Positions 1 to 5,838 of a stretch of 7,572 nucleotides of DNA are shown piece by piece. The translations under genes and the position numbers were made by a program. The stretch lies in NCBI GenBank assembly GCA_937877295.1, contig CALFIV010000158.1:1-7572 (forward strand), given 5' to 3'. The notes under the pieces are model-generated. The model had not been told where the DNA came from, made no database searches, and saw only the letters and a program-made list of their open reading frames with translations. Source of the DNA: an uncultured Clostridia bacterium (GTDB taxonomy: Bacteria; Bacillota_A; Clostridia; Christensenellales; CAG-138). Position 1 is the first letter of the stretch. The number at the start of each line of letters is the position of its first letter.

Positions 1-301
1 CGTTCGGCACAAGCCAGCGGATGACGTTGCCCGCCTCCTCGTCCTCCTTTTCAAACGTATCGTCCGGCGTGAAGACAACGCGTGCGTCCGACCGGTCGTT
101 GAAAAACGTAGCGATATCCGTGCCGAGCGCATCTAAGATATCCATCAGCGTGGCGATCGACGGCGACGTGATGTCGTTTTCGAGCTGCGAGATGAACCCC
201 TTGGTGAGCTCGGTCCGCGCAGCAAGCTCCTCCTGCGTCAGCCCCAGCCTGACGCGAAGCCTCCTGATCTTCCTGCCGATCTCCGGTTTGCCCGTTTCCA
301 T
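1..301 (-). CDS. XRE-family HTH regulator, probably XRE-cupin type (C-terminus beyond window)
   Basis: Translating the minus strand from the ATG at 299-301 gives 100 codons open to the window edge, beginning METGKPEIGRKIRRLRVRLG. Residues about 8-65 form a classic Cro/C1 helix-turn-helix: LTQEELAART, then a recognition helix containing KGFISQLEND, then SPSIATLMDILDALG. The following stretch (TDIATFFND, then an acidic linker and VIRWLVPN) resembles the region before the cupin domain in XRE-cupin regulators, but the cupin itself is not visible, so that part is inference. In Clostridia such proteins often sit beside polyamine transport (pot) genes, which cannot be checked here. The start is supported by an AGGA ribosome site at 310-313, 8 nt upstream. 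A promoter and a three-half-site operator lie just ahead, suggesting autoregulation. The gene is co-directional with the hydrolase upstream but has its own promoter. Confidence 0.85.
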   Translation of the reverse strand, partial: METGKPEIGRKIRRLRVRLGLTQEELAARTELTKGFISQLENDITSPSIATLMDILDALGTDIATFFNDRSDARVVFTPDDTFEKEDEEAGNVIRWLVPN

Positions 302-315
302 CGTGTCAATCCTTT

Positions 316-344
316 CTAAACTAAAAGTTTACATCCACTAAACT
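316..344. promoter_or_regulatory. Putative operator with three CTAAACT-type half-sites
   Basis: CTAAACT occurs at 316-322 and again at 338-344, 22 bp apart or about two helical turns. The inverted half-site AGTTTA lies between them at 326-331, so TAAACT-AAA-AGTTTA (317-331) is a perfect dyad and the third half-site pairs with it across 7 bp. The cluster sits just downstream of the predicted transcription start and upstream of the ribosome site, a position suited to repression. Binding by the XRE protein itself is inferred. Confidence 0.55.
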
Positions 345-355
345 TCCCGGGCATA

Positions 356-384
356 ATAATGCCATATCCGCTCTGCTTTGTCAA
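356..384 (-). promoter_or_regulatory. Sigma-A promoter of the XRE regulator
   Basis: On the minus strand a perfect -35 TTGACA (plus-strand 379-384) is followed after exactly 17 bp by CATTAT (356-361), matching TATAAT at 4 of 6 positions. Transcription would begin near 349, giving a leader of about 48 nt. An imperfect palindrome, GGCAT-AATA-ATGCC (350-363), covers the -10. Confidence 0.7.
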
Positions 385-411
385 CAACTATTTTGTCGAA
401 AACCGGGAGAT

Positions 412-1077
412 TTATGAAAGGCTTTGATAAAACGCATCCGCCGCGGCGTTGAACGCTTCCGGATCTTCCTGCGCTACGCTGTGCGTGCCGGGCAAAAAGA
501 CAAGTCTGCTGTTCGGAATATGCGCGGCGATCAGACGCGTATGTTCTGCAGGAATCAGATCGTCGTCGCCCGCAATCACCAGCGTCGGCGCGGCGATTGC
601 CGACAGACGCGTCGGTTCGATGTTCGGTTCAAAAAGCATCAGGCGCAGCAGCGCCGCTTCATATGTGTCCTGCGTCGTTTCGTAAACGGCTTTGATCTGC
701 TCCAAAAACGCCGAATCCAGTCCCGACGGATCAAGATTGCCGCTGTTGAGCACCAGCGAACGCACGCGATCGGGATAGCGCAATGCAAACAGCATGGCGA
801 TATTCGCGCCGTCGGATGCGCCTAAGATGTGCGCCCGCGCGACGCCATGTTCGTCCATGAAGTCCTTGAGATCGTCGGCAAACTGCGTAAGCATAAACGG
901 CTTCTTCCCCATGGGACTCCGTCCGTGTCCGCGCGTGTCGATTGCCCAGACTGCAAAGTGCATTGCAAAGTGCGGGATCTGCCCCGCAAAAAACGTATGG
1001 TCGTCGCCGTTTCCGTGCAGCAGGAGCAGCGCTTCGCCCTGCCCGCTCTGTTCGTAATACAATGAAATATCAGACAT
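412..1077 (-). CDS. Alpha/beta-fold hydrolase
   Basis: A 221-residue cytoplasmic protein with the hallmarks of the alpha/beta hydrolase superfamily. The oxyanion-hole motif LLLHGNGDD is at residues 18-26, DTRGHGRSP at 47-55, and the nucleophile elbow GASDG at 86-90 (Ser88). The acid AGDDD follows PTLVIAGDDD near 164-173, and the base is His199 in LPGTHS. All three catalytic residues are present. The cap between strands 6 and 7 is short (about 113-157), which fits a small esterase, lipase or acyl-hydrolase, but the substrate cannot be read from the sequence. There is no signal peptide. It lies 65 bp downstream of the FakB-like gene with no convincing terminator between, so it may belong to the same operon and could release fatty acids for it; that is inference. 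The ribosome site is weak (GTAGAAA). Downstream of the stop there is no intrinsic terminator, only a 4-bp AT stem. Confidence 0.88.
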   Translation of the reverse strand: MSDISLYYEQSGQGEALLLLHGNGDDHTFFAGQIPHFAMHFAVWAIDTRGHGRSPMGKKPFMLTQFADDLKDFMDEHGVARAHILGASDGANIAMLFALRYPDRVRSLVLNSGNLDPSGLDSAFLEQIKAVYETTQDTYEAALLRLMLFEPNIEPTRLSAIAAPTLVIAGDDDLIPAEHTRLIAAHIPNSRLVFLPGTHSVAQEDPEAFNAAADAFYQSLS

Positions 1078-1120
1078 TTTTCTACCGAAAAGGGCTGCGG
1101 CCGAACGCTTGTGCGCCGGC

Positions 1121-1136
1121 TTGACAGCCCTGTCAA
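1121..1136. promoter_or_regulatory. Perfect dyad between the fakB-like gene and the hydrolase
   Basis: TTGACAG-CC-CTGTCAA is a perfect 7-bp inverted repeat with a 2-bp centre, in the 65-bp gap. Each arm reads TTGACA on one strand. The minus-strand copy (1131-1136) could be the -35 of a hydrolase promoter, but the hexamer 17 bp on is CACAAG, a poor -10. No U-tract follows on either strand, so it does not look like a terminator. A regulator site is the simplest reading. Confidence 0.35.
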
Positions 1137-1142
1137 AATAGA

Positions 1143-2042
1143 TTATGCGTTGAGATGACGGATCGCCGGATCGCCGTAGAAGCCGAGAATCAGCGTCCCC
1201 GGACCGACCGATGAACCGACCGCCGGTTCGATATAGCCGAAGTGAAACCGGAGTTCTTTTCCCTGAAACTGCTGTTGGATCAGTTCGGCAAGCGTTTTCG
1301 CGTCCGCCTCGCAGTCGCCGTGTGCAATACAGATATTGTGATTTGTATCGACGTCCGCGTATTTTGCGATGTATTCGGCGACACGCACAAGGGAATTGTG
1401 CCGGCCGCGCACCTTTTCGACCGCAACGTTATGCCCCTCCTCATCGTACACGATGATCGGCTTGACACTGAACATGCCGCCGAAGAACGCCGCAGACGCG
1501 CTGACGCGTCCCGCGTTGCGTAAATAAGTGAGCTTGTCGACCGTGCCGGCCTCATTGAAATGCGGCAACGCCTGCATTGTCCATTCGTAGACCGCGTCAA
1601 TCTCCATACCCGCGGCACGCTTTTTACCGATCTCGATGAGAAGCATCGCAAGTGAATAGACGCAGTTGAAGCTGTCGATGCAATAAATCTTTGCGTCCGG
1701 ATACTCGGCCTGCACGCGGTCTCTGGCCATCATGCTTTCCTTAACCGAGCTGGACAGCGCGCCCGCGCAGGACAGCGATATGACGTCCTTGCCTTCCGCG
1801 AGAAAGCGCCGAAACGCCGCTTCATAGTCGCGCGAGTTTGCCTGCGAGGAGCGTACGCGCGCGCCGCTGCGGATCGCGTCATAGTATTCTTTCGCGCTGA
1901 TCGAGGTCCAGTCACCCGAGGCTTCATATTCTTTGTCGTCGATATAGAAGTGCATCGGAATGATCGCGTCGATGCCGTAGTTTTTTGCCTGTTCGCTTGT
2001 CAGATTGCAGCTTGAATCCGATACAATCGCATACTGTTTCAT
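1143..2042 (-). CDS. DegV family protein, FakB-like fatty acid-binding carrier
   Basis: A 299-residue protein, slightly longer than the usual 280, matching the DegV/FakB family throughout. It has AIVSDSSCNLT at the N-terminus, the RSSQAN loop (64-69) equivalent to the family TSQ motif, SLSCAGALSSS (89-99), CIDSFN (121-126), LTYLRNAGRVSASAA (171-185), SVKPII (192-197) and a GPGTLILGF ending (280-288). FakB proteins bind a single fatty acid in a buried tunnel and present its carboxylate to FakA for phosphorylation; the acyl-phosphate then enters phospholipid synthesis through PlsX/PlsY. The gene starts 15 bp after fakA with a strong AAGGAG site (2051-2056) 8 nt before the ATG, firmly supporting a kinase-carrier pair. 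The family GxHxGPG loop here reads GSSVGPG, with Ser278 in place of His. Family assignment is secure; lipid specificity is unknown. Confidence 0.92.
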   Translation of the reverse strand: MKQYAIVSDSSCNLTSEQAKNYGIDAIIPMHFYIDDKEYEASGDWTSISAKEYYDAIRSGARVRSSQANSRDYEAAFRRFLAEGKDVISLSCAGALSSSVKESMMARDRVQAEYPDAKIYCIDSFNCVYSLAMLLIEIGKKRAAGMEIDAVYEWTMQALPHFNEAGTVDKLTYLRNAGRVSASAAFFGGMFSVKPIIVYDEEGHNVAVEKVRGRHNSLVRVAEYIAKYADVDTNHNICIAHGDCEADAKTLAELIQQQFQGKELRFHFGYIEPAVGSSVGPGTLILGFYGDPAIRHLNA

Positions 2043-2057
2043 CGTCTTTTCTCCTTA

Positions 2058-3722
2058 TTATTCCAAAATCATGATAAAATCGTAAAGTTCCTGTCTGCCG
2101 TCGATCTCGTAAAACTCCATATTCGAGAAGCGCGTCGCAAACAGCGTCCGCACCTGCTCCCGATCCTGCTCCGAGGCGTCGACGCCGTAGATGACGGTTG
2201 CGATTTCCTTTCCGCTTGCAGACAGCCGCTGGCACAGCGCGCACAGCGCTTCCGTTTTGTCGGGGCTTGCACTCAAAACGGACTTGTTGGTAAAGCCGAT
2301 ATAATCCCGGTTGTGCACGGACAGATCCGCGTAGTCCACACTGCGGATCGCGCGCGACACCATGCCCGTCTCCACGCATTCCATATTCTGTACAAAGTTT
2401 TCGTAGACAGCTTCGGGCGTATCGAGGCTGTAATCCAGCATGGCAAGCGCAGCGTATGCCTGCCCGATGTTCCGTGATGGAATGACATGCACCTTCGCAT
2501 CCCGATACAGCTTTGCTGCCTGCTCCGCTGCCATCAGGATGTTGGAATTGTTGGGAAACACAAAGATGTGCTCCGCGTTCATGCGATCGAACGCATCCAG
2601 AAAATCGCGGATCGCAGGGTTCTTGCCCTGCCCGCCTTCGATGATGCAGTCCGCGCCCATTTCCCGCAGCACATCCATGATGCCGCTGCCGCTTGCTACC
2701 ACGCAGGACGCATATTTTGCGCGCGCCTTTTGGACCTTCGGGATGGAGCTTTGCTTGTTCTGCTCATGCTCGTTATGCTGCAGCATCATGTTTTCGACCT
2801 TGATCGTCAAAAACTCGCCGAACTGCTGGCAGAACTCCAGTGCCTTCGACGGCGTCATCGTATGCACATGCACCTTGACGATCGAGCCGTTGCGGAACGC
2901 GACGATCGAATCGCCGATCGTTTCCAGATACGATACGATCACCTTCTCGTCAAATCGATCGAGATCGACTTTTTTGCGCATCAGCCGCAGCAGAAACTCC
3001 GTGCAGTAGCCAAACTCAAATGTGCTATCTTCGGTGAACAGATCGAGATTGAGCTCCGCCGCCGGTTGCGTATCGGCGTCTTCAAACTCCGTTGCTTGCC
3101 CGCGGATCGCCTCCGCCGCGCCTTCTGCGATCAGAAACAGACCTGCACCGCCGCTGTCGACGACGCCCGCGTTTTTCAGTACGTCCAAAAGCTCCGGCGT
3201 GTTGGCGAGCGAAGTCTTCATCCGGTCCAAAAACCGCTCTGAGAACGTGCCGAGCGTCGTATCCTGATCGACGCTGCGGGACACCTCGTCCACCGCCTCG
3301 CGCGCGACGGTCAGGATCGTTCCCTCAACCGGCGTCACCACCGTTTCATATGCGCGCTTCACGCCCTGCTCAAATGCGTTTCGAAGGTCCTGCATTGTGG
3401 CGGTGCGCACGCCTTCGAGCCCGCTGCTCATGCCGGAAAACAACTGGGATAAAATGACGCCGCTGTTCCCTCTTGCGTTGAGCAGCATGCCGACCGCCAA
3501 AGCCTGCGCTTTTTTGCAGATCGCACTGTCCCGTTCCTTGCTCATTTCCCGGACGCCGCCGGAGATGGTGCGGAACATGTTGTCTCCCGTATCGCCGTCC
3601 GGAATCGGAAACACGTTCAGATCGTTGATTTCATGGATATTTCGACGAAGCTTGCCCGCGCCGCTGAACACCAGCTGTTCAAACAGCTCGCCGTCGATGA
3701 CTTTGCTATCACAATAATTCAT
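2058..3722 (-). CDS. fakA: Fatty acid kinase FakA (DAK2/DhaL domain, YloV family)
   Basis: A 554-residue protein, close to the 548 residues of Staphylococcus aureus FakA. The N-terminal DhaL-type kinase domain (about 8-205) carries VFPIPDGDTGDNM (37-49), whose Asp residues bind Mg-ATP, then NARGNSGVILSQ (82-93) and VVDSGGAGLF (187-196). The middle domain contains Cys240 in GYCTEF and His285/His287 in VKVHVHT, matching the metal-binding Cys and His pair described for S. aureus FakA. The C-terminal domain (about 335-554) has VASGSGI, EGGQGKNPA (362-370) and FPNNSNIL (389-396), equivalent to the family GGQTMNPS and PNNKNI motifs. It phosphorylates fatty acids bound to FakB. I chose the ATG at 3720-3722: it matches family N-termini and lies 4 bp after the upstream stop. 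The longer in-frame TTG at 3776 would overlap the upstream gene by 50 bp. No good ribosome site precedes this ATG, so translation is probably coupled. Confidence 0.93.
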   Translation of the reverse strand: MNYCDSKVIDGELFEQLVFSGAGKLRRNIHEINDLNVFPIPDGDTGDNMFRTISGGVREMSKERDSAICKKAQALAVGMLLNARGNSGVILSQLFSGMSSGLEGVRTATMQDLRNAFEQGVKRAYETVVTPVEGTILTVAREAVDEVSRSVDQDTTLGTFSERFLDRMKTSLANTPELLDVLKNAGVVDSGGAGLFLIAEGAAEAIRGQATEFEDADTQPAAELNLDLFTEDSTFEFGYCTEFLLRLMRKKVDLDRFDEKVIVSYLETIGDSIVAFRNGSIVKVHVHTMTPSKALEFCQQFGEFLTIKVENMMLQHNEHEQNKQSSIPKVQKARAKYASCVVASGSGIMDVLREMGADCIIEGGQGKNPAIRDFLDAFDRMNAEHIFVFPNNSNILMAAEQAAKLYRDAKVHVIPSRNIGQAYAALAMLDYSLDTPEAVYENFVQNMECVETGMVSRAIRSVDYADLSVHNRDYIGFTNKSVLSASPDKTEALCALCQRLSASGKEIATVIYGVDASEQDREQVRTLFATRFSNMEFYEIDGRQELYDFIMILE

Positions 3723-3726
3723 AGGT

Positions 3727-4845
3727 TTAAATTGATTTTTTGAAGCACCGTCTGCGCTTGTTCTGACGCTTGTCAAAATGCTTGATCAGATTCAGAATGT
3801 TGTAATTGTTTTCGAGCATCAGGTTGGTTTCCAGATGATCGAGCGTTCCTTCACGCAGCATGTTGACCAGCATCCCGATCATCACCGTCGCAATCCCCTT
3901 TGATTCGTATTCTGGCAGCATGCCGATCAAGCCGAGATCCAGCACCTTCGGATCGCGCTTGTCGCGCAAAAACCGTGCGAGAAACGCCGGCGTGATATGG
4001 CCCTTCGAACGCCGTACCGCCTCCGAAATTGAAGGGAACATCAGTGCAAAGCCGACCATGTTTTCATTCTTATCATAGATCATCAGAATGTCCTGCGGAC
4101 GCACAAGCAGCTTGAAATCCTTGACATAATTGTCGATGATTTCCCGATTCAGAGGCATGGTGCCGTACAAACGCGCGTACGCCTTTTCGATGATGTTGAA
4201 AATGCCGTTGATATGCTTGTCGACCAGTTCTTTGATCGTCTTTGCCTGATAGAGATGCAGATCATAGCGCTTCATCATTTTTGAGCTCAGATTGATCAGA
4301 CGGTCGCCGTCCTTTTCCGGTGCATACAGCATATGCTCCAGCCAGTCGATGTCCTTCTCGAACCCGTATGCCTCGATCAGCTTTTGATAGTACGGAAAAT
4401 TATACTGCTCCTCATAGGTCTGAAACTGATCGAACCCCTCGATCAAAAGCCCCTCGCGCTCCAGATCGGAATATCCCAGCGGGCCGACGAACTCCTCCAT
4501 CCCCTTGGATTTCGCCCATTCTGTCACCGCATCGAACAGCGCATTGGATACCTCTGTGTCGTCCACGGCGTCAAATCGTGTGAAGCGGACGCGTTTTTGT
4601 CCCCACTTTTCATTTGCTTCGCGCTGAATGATGCCCTGAATCCGTCCGACGATTTTTCCGTCGCGATAAGCGGAATAGCATACGCTGTCGCAGACCTTAT
4701 TGAACGGATAATCAGGCTTGAAAATGTCGAACTCCCCGCCATAGAGCATCGGTACATACCATTGATTTCCCGCATATAGCTTCAGCGGAAACCGTACGAA
4801 ATCACGCTGCTCCTTCTTCGTCCGCACCTCTCTGATTGTCAGCAT
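3727..4845 (-). CDS. Two-domain GNAT-family N-acetyltransferase-like protein
   Basis: A 372-residue protein of a widespread uncharacterised family (resembling E. coli YghO) with two GNAT-like halves. The N-terminal half holds YSAYRDGKIVGRIQGII (57-73), then FVGPLGYSDLEREGLLIEGF (119-138), YNFPYY (148-153) and an EAYGFEKDIDWLEH segment. The C-terminal half has a motif-A-like acetyl-CoA loop, LGLIGMLPEYESKGIATVMI (304-323), followed by the family signatures HLETNLMLENN (337-347) and QNKRRRCFKK (361-370). The enzyme reaction and acceptor are not known to me. It is the first gene of the putative operon, with fakA starting 4 bp after its stop, which suggests a link to acyl or lipid metabolism. The ATG is supported by an AAGAGG ribosome site 7 nt upstream. 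No signal peptide or membrane segment is visible; the very basic C-terminus could favour membrane or nucleic acid contact. Confidence 0.82.
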   Translation of the reverse strand: MLTIREVRTKKEQRDFVRFPLKLYAGNQWYVPMLYGGEFDIFKPDYPFNKVCDSVCYSAYRDGKIVGRIQGIIQREANEKWGQKRVRFTRFDAVDDTEVSNALFDAVTEWAKSKGMEEFVGPLGYSDLEREGLLIEGFDQFQTYEEQYNFPYYQKLIEAYGFEKDIDWLEHMLYAPEKDGDRLINLSSKMMKRYDLHLYQAKTIKELVDKHINGIFNIIEKAYARLYGTMPLNREIIDNYVKDFKLLVRPQDILMIYDKNENMVGFALMFPSISEAVRRSKGHITPAFLARFLRDKRDPKVLDLGLIGMLPEYESKGIATVMIGMLVNMLREGTLDHLETNLMLENNYNILNLIKHFDKRQNKRRRCFKKSI

Positions 4846-4952
4846 GGAATGCCTCTTTCCCCCTTCTGATCACTTTCGCGGTATGGATACGCGCCGACTG
4901 TTTTCCGAATCCCCCAATCGATTCCGCGCGATTCCTGCCGGTGAATGTCGAT

Positions 4953-4981
4953 ATTATAGCATACCGCCTCATAAAACGCAA
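4953..4981 (-). promoter_or_regulatory. Extended -10 promoter of the GNAT-fakA-fakB operon
   Basis: On the minus strand a perfect TATAAT (4953-4958) is preceded by TGC, forming an extended -10. TTGCGT (4976-4981), 17 bp upstream, is a partial -35. Transcription would begin near 4946, leaving a leader of about 100 nt before the GNAT start. I see no recognisable riboswitch or FapR-type operator in that leader. It does contain GGAATCG twice at a 10-bp interval (4919-4925 and 4929-4935 as plus-strand CGATTCC). Confidence 0.75.
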
Positions 4982-4982
4982 C

Positions 4983-5009
4983 CGGATCTTTACATTCGTA
5001 AAGAATCCG
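4983..5009. promoter_or_regulatory. Inverted repeat immediately upstream of the operon -35
   Basis: On the plus strand CGGATCTTTAC (4983-4993) is mirrored by GTAAAGAATCCG (4998-5009) across the 4-bp centre ATTC, an 11-bp dyad with one bulged A. The inner TCTTTAC/GTAAAGA is perfect. It ends one base before the -35 on the upstream side, and lacks a U-tract on either strand, so an activator or regulator site is more likely than a terminator. Confidence 0.5.
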
Positions 5010-5035
5010 TCGTTACGAACGCTTTTGCAGCATTC

Positions 5036-5069
5036 AAAAAGCGAAGCTGCCGGTGAACGCTCCGCTTTT
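5036..5069 (-). terminator. Intrinsic terminator of the uridine kinase-like gene
   Basis: On the minus strand AAAAGCGGAGC (5059-5069) pairs with GCTTCGCTTTT (5037-5047) around an 11-nt loop, followed by one more T. There is a single G-U wobble on this strand, while the plus strand would have an A-C mismatch, so it favours minus-strand transcription. It begins about 18 bp after the stop codon. Confidence 0.82.
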
Positions 5070-5087
5070 GGAAATTCGTTTATTTTG

Positions 5088-5750
5088 TTATGCTTCGGTT
5101 TGTTCCGCTTCGCGGCGTTCCCGTGCTTCGCGTTCAAAGCGCTCGGCGAGGACCTTGGTGGTGAGATATGCCGAGATGCAGTCGATCGCCATCTTGTTCT
5201 TGCCGCCGCGCATGATTGCGAAGTCGGCTTCGTTGATGTAATTCACAATGTACTTTTCGTACATCGGTTTAACCGTCTCCACGTACTGTTCGGCAATGTT
5301 GTCGATCGTTCTGCCGCGGCTCTTGATGTCGCGCTTGATGCGCCGCAGCAGGCAGATGTCGATATCGACGTGCATATAGACCTTCAGCACCATGCGCTCG
5401 GAAAGCCGCGGATCGTGGAACATATGGATGCCTTCCATGATCAATACCTCGGGCGGGTAGATCAGCTCGTCCGAGTCTGCGCGAAGATGCGCCGCATAGT
5501 CGTAGCCCTTCTTGGTGATCGGTCTGCCGCTCTCAAGCGCATCCAGATCGCGAATCATCTCGTCATAGTCGAAGATGCTCGGCTCGTCGTAGTTGATGTG
5601 AACGCGTTCTTCAAACGGAAGCTCCGGAAAGCTCTTATAATAGCAATCCTGACCGATGATGACGCAGCTGCACGAAAGACTGTCCTGAATGCGTTTGGCG
5701 AGCGTGCTCTTGCCGCTGCCGGACGCGCCGCAGATACCGACAATGATCAT
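5088..5750 (-). CDS. udk: Uridine kinase (Udk-family P-loop kinase)
   Basis: A 220-residue cytoplasmic kinase of the uridine kinase/phosphoribulokinase family, near the usual 207-213 residues plus a short charged tail. The Walker A loop GASGSGKS is at 8-15. It is followed by QDCYYKSF (34-41, family DSYYKD), INYDEPSIFDYDE (52-64, equivalent to NFDHPDAFD), GYDYAAHLR, the Walker B-like VLIMEGIHMF, the lid RRIKRDIKSRGRT, VKPMYEKY and the C-terminal ADFAIMRGGKNKMAID. The expected reaction is ATP-dependent phosphorylation of uridine and cytidine for pyrimidine salvage. The His of the family NFDHP motif is Glu here, so substrate preference could differ and uridine specificity is not certain. The ATG is supported by GAGGGAGG (5757-5764) 6 nt upstream. 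It appears monocistronic, with its own promoter and terminator. Confidence 0.88.
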   Translation of the reverse strand: MIIVGICGASGSGKSTLAKRIQDSLSCSCVIIGQDCYYKSFPELPFEERVHINYDEPSIFDYDEMIRDLDALESGRPITKKGYDYAAHLRADSDELIYPPEVLIMEGIHMFHDPRLSERMVLKVYMHVDIDICLLRRIKRDIKSRGRTIDNIAEQYVETVKPMYEKYIVNYINEADFAIMRGGKNKMAIDCISAYLTTKVLAERFEREARERREAEQTEA

Positions 5751-5781
5751 ATGATTCCTCCCTCATAAACCCGTTTTATTG

Positions 5782-5810
5782 ATTGTAACAAAAAACGGCG
5801 GTTGTTTCAA
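5782..5810 (-). promoter_or_regulatory. Sigma-A promoter of the uridine kinase gene, nested in the upstream terminator
   Basis: On the minus strand TTGAAA (5805-5810) is followed after exactly 17 bp by TACAAT (5782-5787); each hexamer matches consensus at 5 of 6 positions. The -35 lies in the terminator loop, and the spacer is made of the hairpin's 3' arm and T-tract. The start would be near 5775, giving a leader of about 25 nt. Confidence 0.75.
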
Positions 5811-5823
5811 GTAGCAACCGCCG
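5790..5823 (-). terminator. Intrinsic terminator of the sigma factor/membrane protein operon
   Basis: On the minus strand CGGCGGTTG (5815-5823) pairs perfectly with CAACCGCCG (5796-5804) around a 10-nt loop and is followed by six T residues (5790-5795). It begins 15 bp after the stop codon of the upstream gene. Confidence 0.92.
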
Positions 5824-5838
5824 ATTCGGTCCGTTTGT

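Noticed and set aside
391..402. TTTT-GTCG-AAAA hairpin after the hydrolase as a terminator
   Set aside because: Only four A-T pairs and no following T-tract, so too weak to call.
1121..1149. Plus-strand TTGACA as a promoter reading into the fakB-like gene
   Set aside because: No acceptable -10 at 16-18 bp and no plus-strand gene to serve.
2487..3242. Long plus-strand open frame of 251 codons
   Set aside because: It lies antisense inside fakA, is rich in His, Arg and Cys as expected for a shadow frame in GC-rich DNA, and shows no family motif.
3723..3776. Longer fakA starting at an upstream TTG
   Set aside because: It would add 18 unconserved residues and overlap the GNAT gene by 50 bp; the ATG at 3722 fits family N-termini.
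5021..5042. Alternative hairpin GCTTTTG/CAAAAAGC beyond the uridine kinase terminator
   Set aside because: It is AT-rich and probably arises by chance because the terminator T-tract resembles nearby A/T runs; nothing supports a regulatory switch.
4836..5768. Plus-strand open frame of 310 codons
   Set aside because: It crosses a promoter, a terminator and the entire uridine kinase gene on the opposite strand and has no recognisable domain.
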